The notes under the pieces: model-generated
The model's input: the letters and a program-made list of their open reading frames with translations, nothing else
Told to the model about the DNA's origin: nothing
Database searches by the model: none
Source: Clavibacter sepedonicus
Lineage (GTDB): Bacteria; Actinomycetota; Actinomycetes; Actinomycetales; Microbacteriaceae
Direction: 5' to 3'
Length of the DNA: 64,000 nt
Assembly (NCBI RefSeq): GCF_000069225.1
Contig: NC_010408.1
Span: 30,792-94,791 of the forward strand
Shown: piece after piece, positions 43,245 to 51,391 of the stretch
How the letters are laid out: every line of letters starts with the position of its first letter
Position numbering within the stretch: the first letter of the stretch is position 1
Program-made: the position numbers and the translations under genes

Positions 43245-43450
43245 AAAGCTCTGGTTCTGAACCTTCTGTTGCTTGGCGGCCACGAGGTTCCGAACTCTTC
43301 CAACTCAGCACCGGTAGTCAGCCGGGGCTTTGTCGTACCACCCCGGAGTACCGAGGAGGTGTTCACATCGTAACCCCACTGCTGGGAGTTCCGCATGCCC
43401 ATTTTGGGTCTGCCGCGCCCCAGTTCACCCCGATTTCGCTTCCTGACCCT

Positions 43451-43545
43451 GCAACACCGCGTGTTGCAGGCAGCAACACGGCCGCAACACGGCGTGTTGC
43501 CACCAGCAACACGACAGCAAGCTCCGAGCAATATGTGAGCTTGCC
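43451..43545. repeat. Iteron-like origin repeats upstream of and into rep
   Basis: GCAACACCGCGTGTTGC (43451-43467) and GCAACACGGCGTGTTGC (43484-43500) are inverted repeats of GCAACAC around three bases. Further GCAACACG half-sites occur at 43473 and 43506, then GCAAGCTCCGAGCAATATGTGA leads into the rep start codon. This is the expected layout of an iteron origin with autoregulated rep. The half-site is shared with the dispersed repeats at 45062 to 53742. The 43245-43450 stretch before it holds no supported gene. Confidence 0.75.
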
Positions 43546-44791
43546 GCCGGACGGGTCGCCCGCGTTGGCGGCACGGTGGGACGACTTCCAGCGCGCCGAG
43601 GTGCACCGGGAGACGAACCCTCCTGGGGCTCCTGAGCGGCCGTCGACGTCGTGGTCACTGCCGGTCCCCGAGGGTGCCTACGCCCGCGTGCCGGCATGGT
43701 GGAGCAAGGCTGAGTTCCTGGCTCTGGCTGTCGCGAGAATCCACTCCGAGGAGGGTCTCGCCATCCGCGCGACGTTCACCGGATCGCGGACGGCATCCGC
43801 TTCGAAGCTCGAGGGCGTCCTCCAGGTGCTCGCCGACGCGGCCGACTACGAGACCGGACGCTGCGTGACGGTCACCAACGCCACCGTGAGCGCTCGCGTG
43901 GGCTGTGACGTCCGTACGGTGCAGCGGTCCTCGCGGATCCTGGAAGCGCTGGGGCTCGTGGTCGTCCTCGTGGCGGGCCGGCGCCTCAACGAGCAGGAGC
44001 GCGTCGAGGCGAAGGCGTTGCACAACGGGAACCAGTTCGGTGCGGGCTCGGTCCGGGCGCTGACGGTGTCCCGCGAGCTCGCTCAGAAGCGGATTGTCAC
44101 CCTACCTAGCACCAGCACTTCTTCTTCTACATCTCACCCCCTTAAGACCTCACCAAGGCGCGCAGGAGCGCGCTCGACCGCCGCTACGCGGCCGATGCAG
44201 CGAAGAAGTCATCCCCGACCCGGTGCCAAGCCGGCGCCCGTACGCACATTGGCATTCCGCCGGCTTGCCGCGGAGCTCGATGCCGTCGACGAGGCTGCCG
44301 CCCGAACGGGTCGGGTACTGGGTCGGTTCACGCAAGGCCGGTCGATCGAAGGCCTGTATCGCACCCTCGAGGCTGCCCACATCAACGAGACCATGTCCGC
44401 CGCCGAGATCTTGGACGTTCTGCGGTACCGCCCGGGGATGCGGCTGCGCGACGGACTCGCGTGGCTGAACGGGCATGCCTGGGTCCGCGCCCAGATCGCG
44501 TTCTACCGGGACAGGCCGGCATCCTCCGTCGACGGACGCCCAGAGGTCCTGTCTCCCGGCGCCGAGATCCTCGAGGAGCGCGACGCGCGCTGGGCGCGTG
44601 AGAAGGCGCAGGCAGACGAACGCCGTGCCGCGGCCGCGGAGGCCCGAGCGGAGGAGGCCCGCGTACGCGCCAAGCTGCGCGAGGAGCAGGACGCCATCGA
44701 CGCCGTCCTGGCCCAGATGCGCCGTGACTTCTCCCCTCGCCGAACTTCATCCCGGCGCACGGTGTCCCCCTCGGCCCCTGCCCGGGCGTAG
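43535..44791 (+). CDS. rep: Plasmid replication initiator protein
   Basis: This encodes 418 residues from a GTG at 43535, which lies inside the last repeat of the origin array. A winged-helix (TVSARVGCDVRTVQRSSRIL then EALGLVVVLVAGRR) resembles actinobacterial plasmid Rep proteins. A Ser/Thr-rich linker, a second region (GRFTQGRSIEGLYRTLE, AEILDVLRYRPGMRLRDGL) and a long charged coiled coil near the C terminus follow. It probably binds the adjacent iterons. No upstream start in this frame is convincing. Confidence 0.75.
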   Translation: MSLPPDGSPALAARWDDFQRAEVHRETNPPGAPERPSTSWSLPVPEGAYARVPAWWSKAEFLALAVARIHSEEGLAIRATFTGSRTASASKLEGVLQVLADAADYETGRCVTVTNATVSARVGCDVRTVQRSSRILEALGLVVVLVAGRRLNEQERVEAKALHNGNQFGAGSVRALTVSRELAQKRIVTLPSTSTSSSTSHPLKTSPRRAGARSTAATRPMQRRSHPRPGAKPAPVRTLAFRRLAAELDAVDEAAARTGRVLGRFTQGRSIEGLYRTLEAAHINETMSAAEILDVLRYRPGMRLRDGLAWLNGHAWVRAQIAFYRDRPASSVDGRPEVLSPGAEILEERDARWAREKAQADERRAAAAEARAEEARVRAKLREEQDAIDAVLAQMRRDFSPRRTSSRRTVSPSAPARA

Positions 44792-45061
44792 ACGCCGGCG
44801 GGTACTCCAGGTGGCATGCCCATCACAGCCGCGTTCGCGCCCGCCGCGGGCGTGAAGGTCGCGCTGACGCGCACGGACGGTCAGACGCCGTCGGTGACCA
44901 CCACCGACTGCAGCCGGCCCAGGGCACGATGCTGGCCTGGTTGATGCAGCGCCCGTGAGACGTCGTCGCATCCACGCACCCGGAGCGCCGGTGGCCGGAG
45001 ACAGGACTCCGCCGCGATCGAACGGCAGTGATCGGGCAGGACGGCCGTGGCCTTGCTGCCA

Positions 45062-45085
45062 GCAACACGCGAGCAAGCTCTGAGC
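45062..45085 (+). repeat. Dispersed plasmid repeat, copy B
   Basis: GCAACACGCGAGCAAGCT followed by CTGAGC. It is identical to copies at 46527-46550 and 48991-49014 except for C instead of T at position five. It lies between the convergent rep and par units. Confidence 0.8.
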
Positions 45086-45205
45086 TGGCTGCTGGTGGCG
45101 CCTTCCATGGGCGGGTGTATTGAAGGAGAGCCCTGGAAGGGTTGGTCGGTCCGCTTCACCCTTCGGGCGAGCCTCCCGACCAAGCCTACCGGGGATGTCA
45201 AGAAA

Positions 45206-45262
45206 TATTGCTGGCGACTTGCTCCTGGCTTGCTCGCAGCTGGCTGCCGACTTGCTCGCCGC
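45206..45262 (-). repeat. Dispersed plasmid repeat, cluster C (variants)
   Basis: On the minus strand three GAGCAAG cores occur (GCGAGCAAGTCGGCAG, GCGAGCAAGCCAG, GGAGCAAGTCGCCAG), ending in GCAATATT. They share the GAGCAAG core with the other copies but are more diverged. Confidence 0.6.
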
Positions 45263-45319
45263 TGGCCGCTGGCAACACCCGGGCATGCCGCCTGCAAGCT
45301 CGCCCCACGGCGTCCGGAC

Positions 45320-45360
45320 ATGACGGTGCCCCCGGCCGACTCGACCAGGGGCACCGTCAT
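45320..45360 (-). terminator. Strong terminator of the par operon
   Basis: ATGACGGTGCCCC (45320-45332) pairs perfectly with GGGGCACCGTCAT (45348-45360) around a 15-base loop, 17 bases beyond the stop of the ParB-like gene. It is symmetrical and may also stop transcripts coming from rep. Confidence 0.75.
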
Positions 45361-45377
45361 GCTGCGTGAGGAGGGCG

Positions 45378-45767
45378 CTACGAGGCGGGGCGCCTCTTCG
45401 AGGCCTTCTTCTCCTCCTCAGCCGCGAACTCGGCGGCCAGCTTGTCGGCCATCGCGCTCACCGCCTCAGCGGAGTGCTTCCTGCCGTACGTCGCCCGGAT
45501 CGCCTGGATCACGATGGTGTCCTTGAACGTCCGCTCTCCGCGCTCCTTCGCCGCCTGCACCTCGAGCTCGATCAGCGCCAGCACGTCGAACCGGAACCGG
45601 TACGTCACCGCCTTCCGCTCAGGCGCGACCACACGAGGCTGCTCCAGCGCCTCTGGGGCACCCGAGATCGCCGTGATCTGCCTGTCCTCCTCCTCGATCT
45701 GCTCCCTCGAGACGCTCGTCTTGTGGGACGCGAGCTTCGTCCAGTCCGCCCCTCGTGCGTTCGTCAC
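45378..45767 (-). CDS. Small ParB-like partner of ParA (RHH-type)
   Basis: This encodes 129 residues from the ATG at 45767, overlapping the parA stop (ATGA). A charged N terminus precedes TYRFRFDVLALIELEVQAAK and ERTFKDTIVIQAIRATYG, a plausible ribbon-helix-helix; the C terminus is Ala/Glu/Lys-rich. Position and size fit a centromere-binding ParB/ParG-type protein. Its targets could be the GCAAYACGCGAGCAAGCT repeats, the nearest on the promoter side lying upstream of parA. Confidence 0.7.
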   Translation of the reverse strand: MTNARGADWTKLASHKTSVSREQIEEEDRQITAISGAPEALEQPRVVAPERKAVTYRFRFDVLALIELEVQAAKERGERTFKDTIVIQAIRATYGRKHSAEAVSAMADKLAAEFAAEEEKKASKRRPAS

Positions 45768-46492
45768 TTCTCGTCCTCCGTGTCCACGGGCTCGGTGGCC
45801 GCTGCGTCATGCGTGGTGTCGTCGTCAGCGCTCGGGCCGGCGATGATCTCCTCGAGCACGGCCGGGTACACGCCCAGATCCCGGGGCACGGTGCCCATCG
45901 CCTGGCTGTACAGCTCCTTGAAGGGGACGTGCGTGTCGAATACACGCATGCCTTGGGCCTTCAGGCCCTCACGCGAGGTGCGCAGGCTGATCGTGTTCTC
46001 CCGTGTGCGGGTGATGAGCACCGACAGCTCCAGGTGCGGGCGCATGACACCGACCTCGGCCGCAGCGTCGATCGTGGACTGCATGCGCGAGATGTCCCCG
46101 GGCGTCGGTCCCACCGGCACGATGAGGTGGTCGGTGACGGCGAGGGCCTGGCGCAGGATCACCGGATCGTGAGGGCCGGTGTCGATGATGAGGTGGCTGG
46201 TGGGGTTGTAGTCCTTCACGCGCTTCGCGAGGTGCTGCGACGCCCAGTAGACAACCGTGATGGACGCCGGCCACTCCTCGCCGGCGAGCTCGCTCCAGTC
46301 GAGCGTGGTGCCGTTCGTGCTGTCCGCGTCGATCAGAGTGACCTGCTGACCGGTGCGCCGCTGGAGGGCGAGGGCGAGTTCGACGGAGGTCGTGGAGCGG
46401 CCGACGCCACCCTTGAGGCAGCCGACGGTGAGCCGCAGCGGTGCGTCGAGAGGGCGGACGTCGGGCGGGGTGGTGCTGACGGGTGAAGTCAT
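45764..46492 (-). CDS. parA: ParA-family partition ATPase with altered P-loop
   Basis: This encodes 242 residues. The ParA/MinD fold is clear: LTVGCLKGGVGRSTTSVELA, VTLIDADSTNGTTLDW, LIIDTGPHDPVILRQAL and DHLIVPVGPTPGDI. The signature lysine (K27) is kept but the P-loop lysine is Arg (KGGVGRST, R32). It would drive plasmid partition with the small downstream protein. A dispersed repeat lies upstream in the promoter region. Confidence 0.9.
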   Translation of the reverse strand: MTSPVSTTPPDVRPLDAPLRLTVGCLKGGVGRSTTSVELALALQRRTGQQVTLIDADSTNGTTLDWSELAGEEWPASITVVYWASQHLAKRVKDYNPTSHLIIDTGPHDPVILRQALAVTDHLIVPVGPTPGDISRMQSTIDAAAEVGVMRPHLELSVLITRTRENTISLRTSREGLKAQGMRVFDTHVPFKELYSQAMGTVPRDLGVYPAVLEEIIAGPSADDDTTHDAAATEPVDTEDEK

Positions 46493-46526
46493 CGATCACA
46501 CCTTTCTAAGTGCTTGCTACTGTACA

Positions 46527-46550
46527 GCTCAGAGCTTGCTCGCGTATTGC
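46527..46550 (-). repeat. Dispersed plasmid repeat, copy D (upstream of parA)
   Basis: Minus strand GCAATACGCGAGCAAGCT followed by CTGAGC, about 35 bases upstream of the parA start. It is identical to the copy at 48991-49014. Likely centromere and/or operator. Confidence 0.8.
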
Positions 46551-46562
46551 AGTTTGTGCGTG

Positions 46563-47321
46563 TCATGAAGATCGTGGAGGAGTGGGGGTCCGGGTGCGAC
46601 GCGTGCGGCCGCGGGCCTGCTCGCGGAAGTACCCGGGCGTCTTGGCCTTCTCGTACACCGTCATCGTCACGCCCGTGATGGGCGTCGAGGTGACGTCGAG
46701 GTTCGTGTACCGCTGAGCGGACTCGGCGCTGAGCCACGCGAGGGCGTTCCCGTTGGCCTCATTGATGCGCTGCAGCATCGTGGAGGCGTTGTAGTCGTTG
46801 ACCTCCATGACGCGGCCGTTCGCGTACGTGAGGCGGGTCCTGATGAGCTTCTGGGTATCGCGGGCCTGACCACGAGCCGCAGCGCGGACGCGGTCGAGGA
46901 TCTCCCGGTCCGCGGTGGCGCGACCCTTGGCGTCCTTGCTCTTCGGGATGTTCAGCTCGTGCTGGCGGCCGCCGCCGGCGAGGTAGGTGGTCGACCGCAG
47001 CCGGCCGCCCTGCTTGGCCGAGGTGTAGCGCCCGCCCGTGTCCACTGGCGGTGCGCTCTTAGTCGCGGCGCCCCTCTTCGTGCGCACGGGCACGAGGGTG
47101 TTGTCCCGGGTCCGGCGCCGCGGAGGCACCGTCGTCGCGCGTCCGGTATCGGCCAGCTCGAGCAGCGTCGCCCGATACACGCCACCGCTGGTCTCGCCGT
47201 TCAGGATCTTCCGCACCATGCGAGGGCTTCGCTGCAGCTCCGCGGCGATCTCCGCCGTGGTCACGCCGCGGCCCCGAAGCGTCTGCACGAGCTCCAGAGC
47301 AGAGCGTGTGTCCTCGGCCAT
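46563..47321 (-). CDS. HTH protein of unknown function
   Basis: This encodes 252 residues from the ATG at 47321, which overlaps the upstream stop (TGATG). The N terminus has a helix-turn-helix (LRGRGVTTAEIAAELQRSPR), a basic linker follows, and the C-terminal half (NDYNASTMLQRINEANGNAL, TVYEKAKTPGYF) is unassigned. It is probably a DNA-binding partner of the large protein encoded upstream in the same operon. Confidence 0.75.
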   Translation of the reverse strand: MAEDTRSALELVQTLRGRGVTTAEIAAELQRSPRMVRKILNGETSGGVYRATLLELADTGRATTVPPRRRTRDNTLVPVRTKRGAATKSAPPVDTGGRYTSAKQGGRLRSTTYLAGGGRQHELNIPKSKDAKGRATADREILDRVRAAARGQARDTQKLIRTRLTYANGRVMEVNDYNASTMLQRINEANGNALAWLSAESAQRYTNLDVTSTPITGVTMTVYEKAKTPGYFREQARGRTRRTRTPTPPRSS

Positions 47322-48952
47322 CAGTCCGCCTCCGACACACGCGGCGCCCACGCGCCCGCGGGTCCGACCCTGTCGGCTCGCGCGCGCAGGGCGGTGCGTG
47401 CATCTAGCGTGGCCGGGGTGTTGAAGGAGCCTTCGATGACGCTCACCAGGCGCAAGCGGCCGGTCTTGCCGTCGTCGCCGCCATCGTGCTCCTGGGGAAG
47501 GCTCCACTGCGGCACGTGCGTCGTGTAGAGCGCGTCACCGTTGATACCGATGAGCGTGTGCGGGGCCAGCTTGAGCGCGCCGCCGGTGTGGTTCCCGAAG
47601 GCGGTGGGAGCGTCGAGTACACGCGCACGTCCACGGCCCCAGATCTGCCAGGCGAGCTCGGGGTGGTACATCCGCTGCGTGCGGGTGTTGATCGTGCTGG
47701 GCACGCGGAAGATGTAGAGCTCACCGTGACGCTGGACGCTGCGCTGGAACTCCGGCGGGATCTCCATCGGGTTGGTGACCACGCGCGTCTGCTCGCGGCC
47801 CGAGGACGCCAACGCACCGATCGTGTAGATCATGATCGAGCGCAGCGCCGTGCTCAGGGCACGCTGCATCGGCACCGGGATCTCCGGGTTCTGCGTGACG
47901 CGGTCCCGAGCCCTGATCATGCGCTCGGCGAAGGTGTCCAGCGGCTTGGCCTTCTGGAACACGATCGCCTCGAGGGGATCGATCAGCCAGCCGGCGTTGA
48001 GCGCCACGGAGATCTCGGCGGCATCCGCCCAGGTCTCCCCCGTCGCGCCTGGACGATTCGGGTAGTACCAGCCGTCCTCGACGCGGAAGTGCCGCATCCC
48101 GAGGATCCCGACATGCCTCCAGTCGGCCGGCACGGTGAAGCGCACGTGGTACCTGGCGCGCGCGTACGGATTCGTCGTCATGAGTTCGTAGGCGGCCGAC
48201 CTGTTCAGCCGGACTGCAGGGCCGATGCCCAGCTCGCGGCAGAGGGCCGCGTACATGAAGCGGCCGTCGACGTGGGCGAACGTCGAGATCTTCCGGGTCT
48301 TGACGGGGTCGATCATCGGCACGCAGTCCTCGTGCTCCTCGAAGCTGGGGCCGGCGACGAGGTGCTCGTAGTGGTGCTGGCCGCTGGTGCGGTGCTGCTC
48401 CTCGTCGATCTCTTCCGAGATGGGGACCGGGTTCACGTTCTTCGGTAGCGACCAGGCCCACAGGTTCGTGCCGGTGGCGGCAGGGCTGAGCATCAGGCGG
48501 GCGCGCTCATCGACGGACGCGATGACAGCTGCCAACGTGTCCCAGGTCAAGCGGGCCTGCGCCGGCGTGAGGGGAAGGTCGCCGAACCACTCCGCCACGG
48601 TGCGCACCTCGACCTTGTGCCCGGTCGTCGCGTGCTGGAAGCGCCCGGTGGGGGGAACCCCCGCCCCGATCCAGTGCGTGCCGGGCGTCCAACCTGGCGT
48701 CTGCACGTACAGCCAGTGCCGCACGCCAGGAGCCGGCTCCGGGACGCGGCCGCTGAGCATGATGCGCGTCGCCCCGTAGCTGGCCGCTGTGTCGAGCAGG
48801 TCGGTCAAGTTCGGGTTCTTCCGGCGCTGACCGATCTTCGGCTTCACGCTCGTGCCGTCGCTGGTCACACCCTGACCGGTCGTGTGGTCGACCCAGATGG
48901 TGGGCACATCCTTCGGCGTCCACCCGTGCGGGCGATAGTCGATGTCGCTCAT
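47321..48952 (-). CDS. Large plasmid protein of unknown function (possible replication/transfer factor)
   Basis: This encodes 543 residues from ATG 48952. I do not recognise a known domain with confidence. The central part (FAHVDGRFMYAALCRELGIG, then DAAEISVALNAGWLIDPLEA and LSTALRSIMIYTIGALAS) has the spacing of a family of actinobacterial plasmid proteins with a distantly polymerase-like layout. No relaxase histidine cluster is visible. It lies between parA and the dispersed repeat array, so a role in replication or transfer is plausible. Confidence 0.55.
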   Translation of the reverse strand: MSDIDYRPHGWTPKDVPTIWVDHTTGQGVTSDGTSVKPKIGQRRKNPNLTDLLDTAASYGATRIMLSGRVPEPAPGVRHWLYVQTPGWTPGTHWIGAGVPPTGRFQHATTGHKVEVRTVAEWFGDLPLTPAQARLTWDTLAAVIASVDERARLMLSPAATGTNLWAWSLPKNVNPVPISEEIDEEQHRTSGQHHYEHLVAGPSFEEHEDCVPMIDPVKTRKISTFAHVDGRFMYAALCRELGIGPAVRLNRSAAYELMTTNPYARARYHVRFTVPADWRHVGILGMRHFRVEDGWYYPNRPGATGETWADAAEISVALNAGWLIDPLEAIVFQKAKPLDTFAERMIRARDRVTQNPEIPVPMQRALSTALRSIMIYTIGALASSGREQTRVVTNPMEIPPEFQRSVQRHGELYIFRVPSTINTRTQRMYHPELAWQIWGRGRARVLDAPTAFGNHTGGALKLAPHTLIGINGDALYTTHVPQWSLPQEHDGGDDGKTGRLRLVSVIEGSFNTPATLDARTALRARADRVGPAGAWAPRVSEAD

Positions 48953-48990
48953 GCGGCACCCCTTCCTGACATGTCCATCCTATGCGAGCT

Positions 48991-49044
48991 GCAATACGCG
49001 AGCAAGCTCTGAGCAATACGCGAGCAAGCTGGCAGCAATACGGG
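48991..49044 (+). repeat. Dispersed plasmid repeat, cluster E (tandem)
   Basis: GCAATACGCGAGCAAGCT-CTGAGC (48991-49014) overlaps a second unit GCAATACGCGAGCAAGCT-GGCAGC (49013-49036) and a third partial GCAATACGGG (49035-49044): a 22-bp period. It lies directly upstream of the leftward gene at 48952. Confidence 0.85.
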
Positions 49045-49063
49045 AACCCCGTCCGGGCGCGAC

Positions 49064-49333
49064 CTACGCCTGCGGAGCGGGTGCCGCGGACGGGTCAATG
49101 CCATCAGTGCCGGCGGTGTCCCCAGCGGCGAGCTTCGCCCGCATGTTGGTCTGCGCGGCGATGAGGCCGTTCTGCGTCATGTTCAACAGGATCGCGATCT
49201 CGTTCCACGTGAGGCCGGCCTCGTGTGCGCGGTCGGCGAGGTGAAAGCGCTGCGTGCGGAGTTCGTGGAGGCGGTCGATCTCGGCCGCCATCTTGCGCAG
49301 TTCTTCACGAAGGTTCTCGAGGTCAGCAGTCAT
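49064..49333 (-). CDS. Small HTH protein
   Basis: This encodes 89 residues from ATG 49333. A coiled-coil-like N terminus (LREELRKMAAEIDRLHELRT) is followed by a helix-turn-helix (RAHEAGLTWNEIAILLNMTQ). Such small proteins occur as regulators on actinobacterial plasmids and chromosomes. Confidence 0.75.
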   Translation of the reverse strand: MTADLENLREELRKMAAEIDRLHELRTQRFHLADRAHEAGLTWNEIAILLNMTQNGLIAAQTNMRAKLAAGDTAGTDGIDPSAAPAPQA

Positions 49334-49421
49334 GCGTCCAGCCTACCCAACGGCCTTGCACAGACAATATTTGTGGGGCGACCCTCTTCCGGTGGCATCA
49401 GGAACATGCAATCCTGGACGC

Positions 49422-49880
49422 ATGAACCGTGATGAGCTCGTCAACCTCGCTCGCGACATCGCCACCCGCGCCCATGCGGGGCAGGTCGACAAGGCCGGCG
49501 TGCCCTACATCCGGCACCCGATCGCCGTGGCTGCCCGGCTGCTCGCGCGCTACCCGGACGCGCCGGCAACGGCAGAGGCCGCGGCTCTGCTGCACGACGT
49601 GCTCGAGGACACCGACGTCACAGCCGACGATCTGCTCACCGCAGGCATCCCCCAGGAGGCGGTGGACATCGTCGTCGCCGTCACCAAGGTCCCTGGCGAG
49701 TCGACCGAGGACTACTTCGCCCGGGTCCGCGCGCTCCTGTGGTCGCGCCGCCTGAAGGAGGCAGACATCGACGAGAACACGGATCCCGACCGCCTCGAGC
49801 TGCTGGACCCGGATACACGCACCCGCATGGAGGGGAAGTACCGGCGCAGCCGTGCCCTCCTCGCCGATCAGGACGCCTGA
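49422..49880 (+). CDS. Small HD-domain (p)ppGpp-hydrolase-like protein
   Basis: This encodes 152 residues. The HD hydrolase pattern of RelA/SpoT-type enzymes is visible: ATRAHAGQVDKAGVPYIRHP, AAALLHDVLEDTDVTADDLL with the HD pair at 58-59, and LKEADIDENTDPDRLELLDP. It lacks synthetase and regulatory domains, so it is a small alarmone-hydrolase-like protein. The next gene resembles a RelA/SpoT-type nucleotidyltransferase; a toxin/antitoxin arrangement is possible. Confidence 0.85.
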   Translation: MNRDELVNLARDIATRAHAGQVDKAGVPYIRHPIAVAARLLARYPDAPATAEAAALLHDVLEDTDVTADDLLTAGIPQEAVDIVVAVTKVPGESTEDYFARVRALLWSRRLKEADIDENTDPDRLELLDPDTRTRMEGKYRRSRALLADQDA

Positions 49881-49943
49881 GGCGTGTGCCTGTCGTGCGC
49901 GGAGGGCGGCAGACGGTGCCGCGACGCTCGCCGACTGAAGAGC

Positions 49944-50726
49944 ATGGCTACCGGCGACCTGGCCCCGGAGCCTGGCGATGACCGTCCTGACGTGGCATGG
50001 CGCCAAGACCATGCGGAACCTGCTCCCGCCGCACTCTGGGACACCTACTCCCCCGCAGTCGCCGCCGAGGCCGTCGCCGTCATCGCCGAAGCGCGAGACG
50101 TCGAGGCATCGACCACGAGCGACTTCCTGGAGGCCCTCCCTCCTGGTACACGCGCCCAGGGCCTCGAGTTCCGGATGAAGAGCCCGTCCTCGCTCGCCCG
50201 CAAGCTGCAGACGAAGACCGGCGCCGGCGTCATCGACCCGAACGAGCCTCAGGCCGTCCGCAAGGTCTCCGACCGACTCACCGACGTCCTGCGGTACACG
50301 GCCGTCACCGCCGACCACGAGCATCTCCCGGCCGCGGTGACCGCGACCGTGACGCGGCTCCAGCGGCGCGGATACACGGTGGTGCAGGCAGAGACGTCCT
50401 ACGTCGACGGGAACCCCTACAAGGGCGTCCACCTCCTCGTCCGCAAGGGCACCGGGCGGCCGATCGAGATCCAGCTGCACTCGGAGCTCAGCCAGCGCAT
50501 CAAGGATGAGAACCACGTCGACTACGAGATCGAGCGCGATCTGCGCCGGCCGCTCCCGGAACGCGCCGCCGCCCGCCAGCGCATGATCGAACGCTCCGCG
50601 ACCATCCGCACTCCCCCAGCCCTACAGGACGCCACCCGCATCGGCGGCGTTCCGCTCGTAGTGAAGACCTACCCGAACCCGTACCGCTCGACGCACAATG
50701 AAGAAGACGGAGGTGGCACACCATGA
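49944..50726 (+). CDS. RelA/SpoT-like nucleotidyltransferase-fold protein
   Basis: This encodes 260 residues from the ATG at 49944; an in-frame GTG at 49884, four bases after the HD gene, would add 20 Cys/Arg-rich residues. Key segments align with RelA/SpoT synthetase-like domains: EFRMKSPSSLARKLQTKTG, VSDRLTDVLRYTAVTADHEH, GNPYKGVHLLVRKGTGRPIE and IQLHSELSQRIKDENHVDYE. The G-I-R motif is replaced (DVLRYT), as in the more distant members found in phage and polymorphic-toxin proteins. Whether it makes alarmones or pyrophosphorylates another target cannot be read from the sequence. Confidence 0.65.
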   Translation: MATGDLAPEPGDDRPDVAWRQDHAEPAPAALWDTYSPAVAAEAVAVIAEARDVEASTTSDFLEALPPGTRAQGLEFRMKSPSSLARKLQTKTGAGVIDPNEPQAVRKVSDRLTDVLRYTAVTADHEHLPAAVTATVTRLQRRGYTVVQAETSYVDGNPYKGVHLLVRKGTGRPIEIQLHSELSQRIKDENHVDYEIERDLRRPLPERAAARQRMIERSATIRTPPALQDATRIGGVPLVVKTYPNPYRSTHNEEDGGGTP

Positions 50727-51289
50727 CGACGTTCTACGCGGTCAGCAACGACCAGACACAGGCGTGGGTTGCCGCGCGCGAAGATACCGGCGACCGGCCA
50801 GTGCTCGTCTGGCTCGCGAACGATCGCACCTGGCGGCGCAACCCGTTCCTCGAGGAGGAGTTCTACGCCTTGGACCGCGACATGCGCTTCGAGGAGATCT
50901 CCCCCACCGACGCCGCCAAGCAGATCCGCGATTGGCCGAAGCTCAACGCCACGACCGCCGGGTGGATCCTCCGCCGGCTGCAGGAGGAGGCGCCCGTGAG
51001 CTCTGATGAGCTCGGGATTCCCCGCGCCCACGCCAAGAGGCCCACTCTCGACCTCGCCGCGCAACTCCGGGACGCACACGGCGAGTGGATCGCCGTGAAG
51101 ATCTACGTGCACGGCGAGAGCCCCGGCGTCCACGGCGCCCGCGGACTCACCAGCGACATCAAGCGCGGGAAGAGGGCCGGCCTCCGGGCCCTCGGCCCCC
51201 TCGATGCCCGCTACCGCACCACCTCCGACGGAATCCTCGTGGAAGCACGCGTCAAGCCCGCGGACTCAATCGAAACGATCGGCGCATAA
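50723..51289 (+). CDS. Hypothetical protein linked to the RelA/SpoT-like gene
   Basis: This encodes 188 residues and overlaps the upstream stop (ATGA). The N-terminal half (FYAVSNDQTQAWVAAREDTG, ILRRLQEEA) and the C-terminal half (AVKIYVHGESPGVHGARGLT) are unassigned. Tight coupling suggests a third component of the same module. Confidence 0.6.
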   Translation: MTTFYAVSNDQTQAWVAAREDTGDRPVLVWLANDRTWRRNPFLEEEFYALDRDMRFEEISPTDAAKQIRDWPKLNATTAGWILRRLQEEAPVSSDELGIPRAHAKRPTLDLAAQLRDAHGEWIAVKIYVHGESPGVHGARGLTSDIKRGKRAGLRALGPLDARYRTTSDGILVEARVKPADSIETIGA

Positions 51290-51347
51290 GGAACAGCAGA
51301 ACTTGGACGCAGCACTGCGCCGATCAAGGAGAGCGGGCTGCAAGACC

Positions 51348-51382
51348 GCGTATTGCTCACAGCTTGCTGCCGTATTGCTTGC
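51348..51382 (-). repeat. Dispersed plasmid repeat, cluster F
   Basis: On the minus strand GCAAGCAATACGGCAGCAAG continues as CTGTGAGCAATACGC, i.e. two overlapping variant units. It lies in a convergent intergenic gap, which argues against a purely promoter-linked role for the repeat family. Confidence 0.7.
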
Positions 51383-51391
51383 AGCTGTCTG

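Larger units (their letters stand above)
44792..45319. other. Convergent intergenic region with dispersed repeats
   Basis: Between rep and the partition operon end I see no supported gene. It holds a 24-bp repeat (45062-45085), a cluster of variant repeats (45206-45262) and an inverted pair TTGGTCGG/CCGACCAA around 45140-45185. A 42-codon frame from 44817 (MPITAAFAPAAGVKVAL) with a frame-shifted tail is possibly a relic. Confidence 0.4.

Noticed and set aside
44817..44945. 42-codon open frame after rep
   Set aside because: Very short, with its natural-looking end in another frame; at best a relic.
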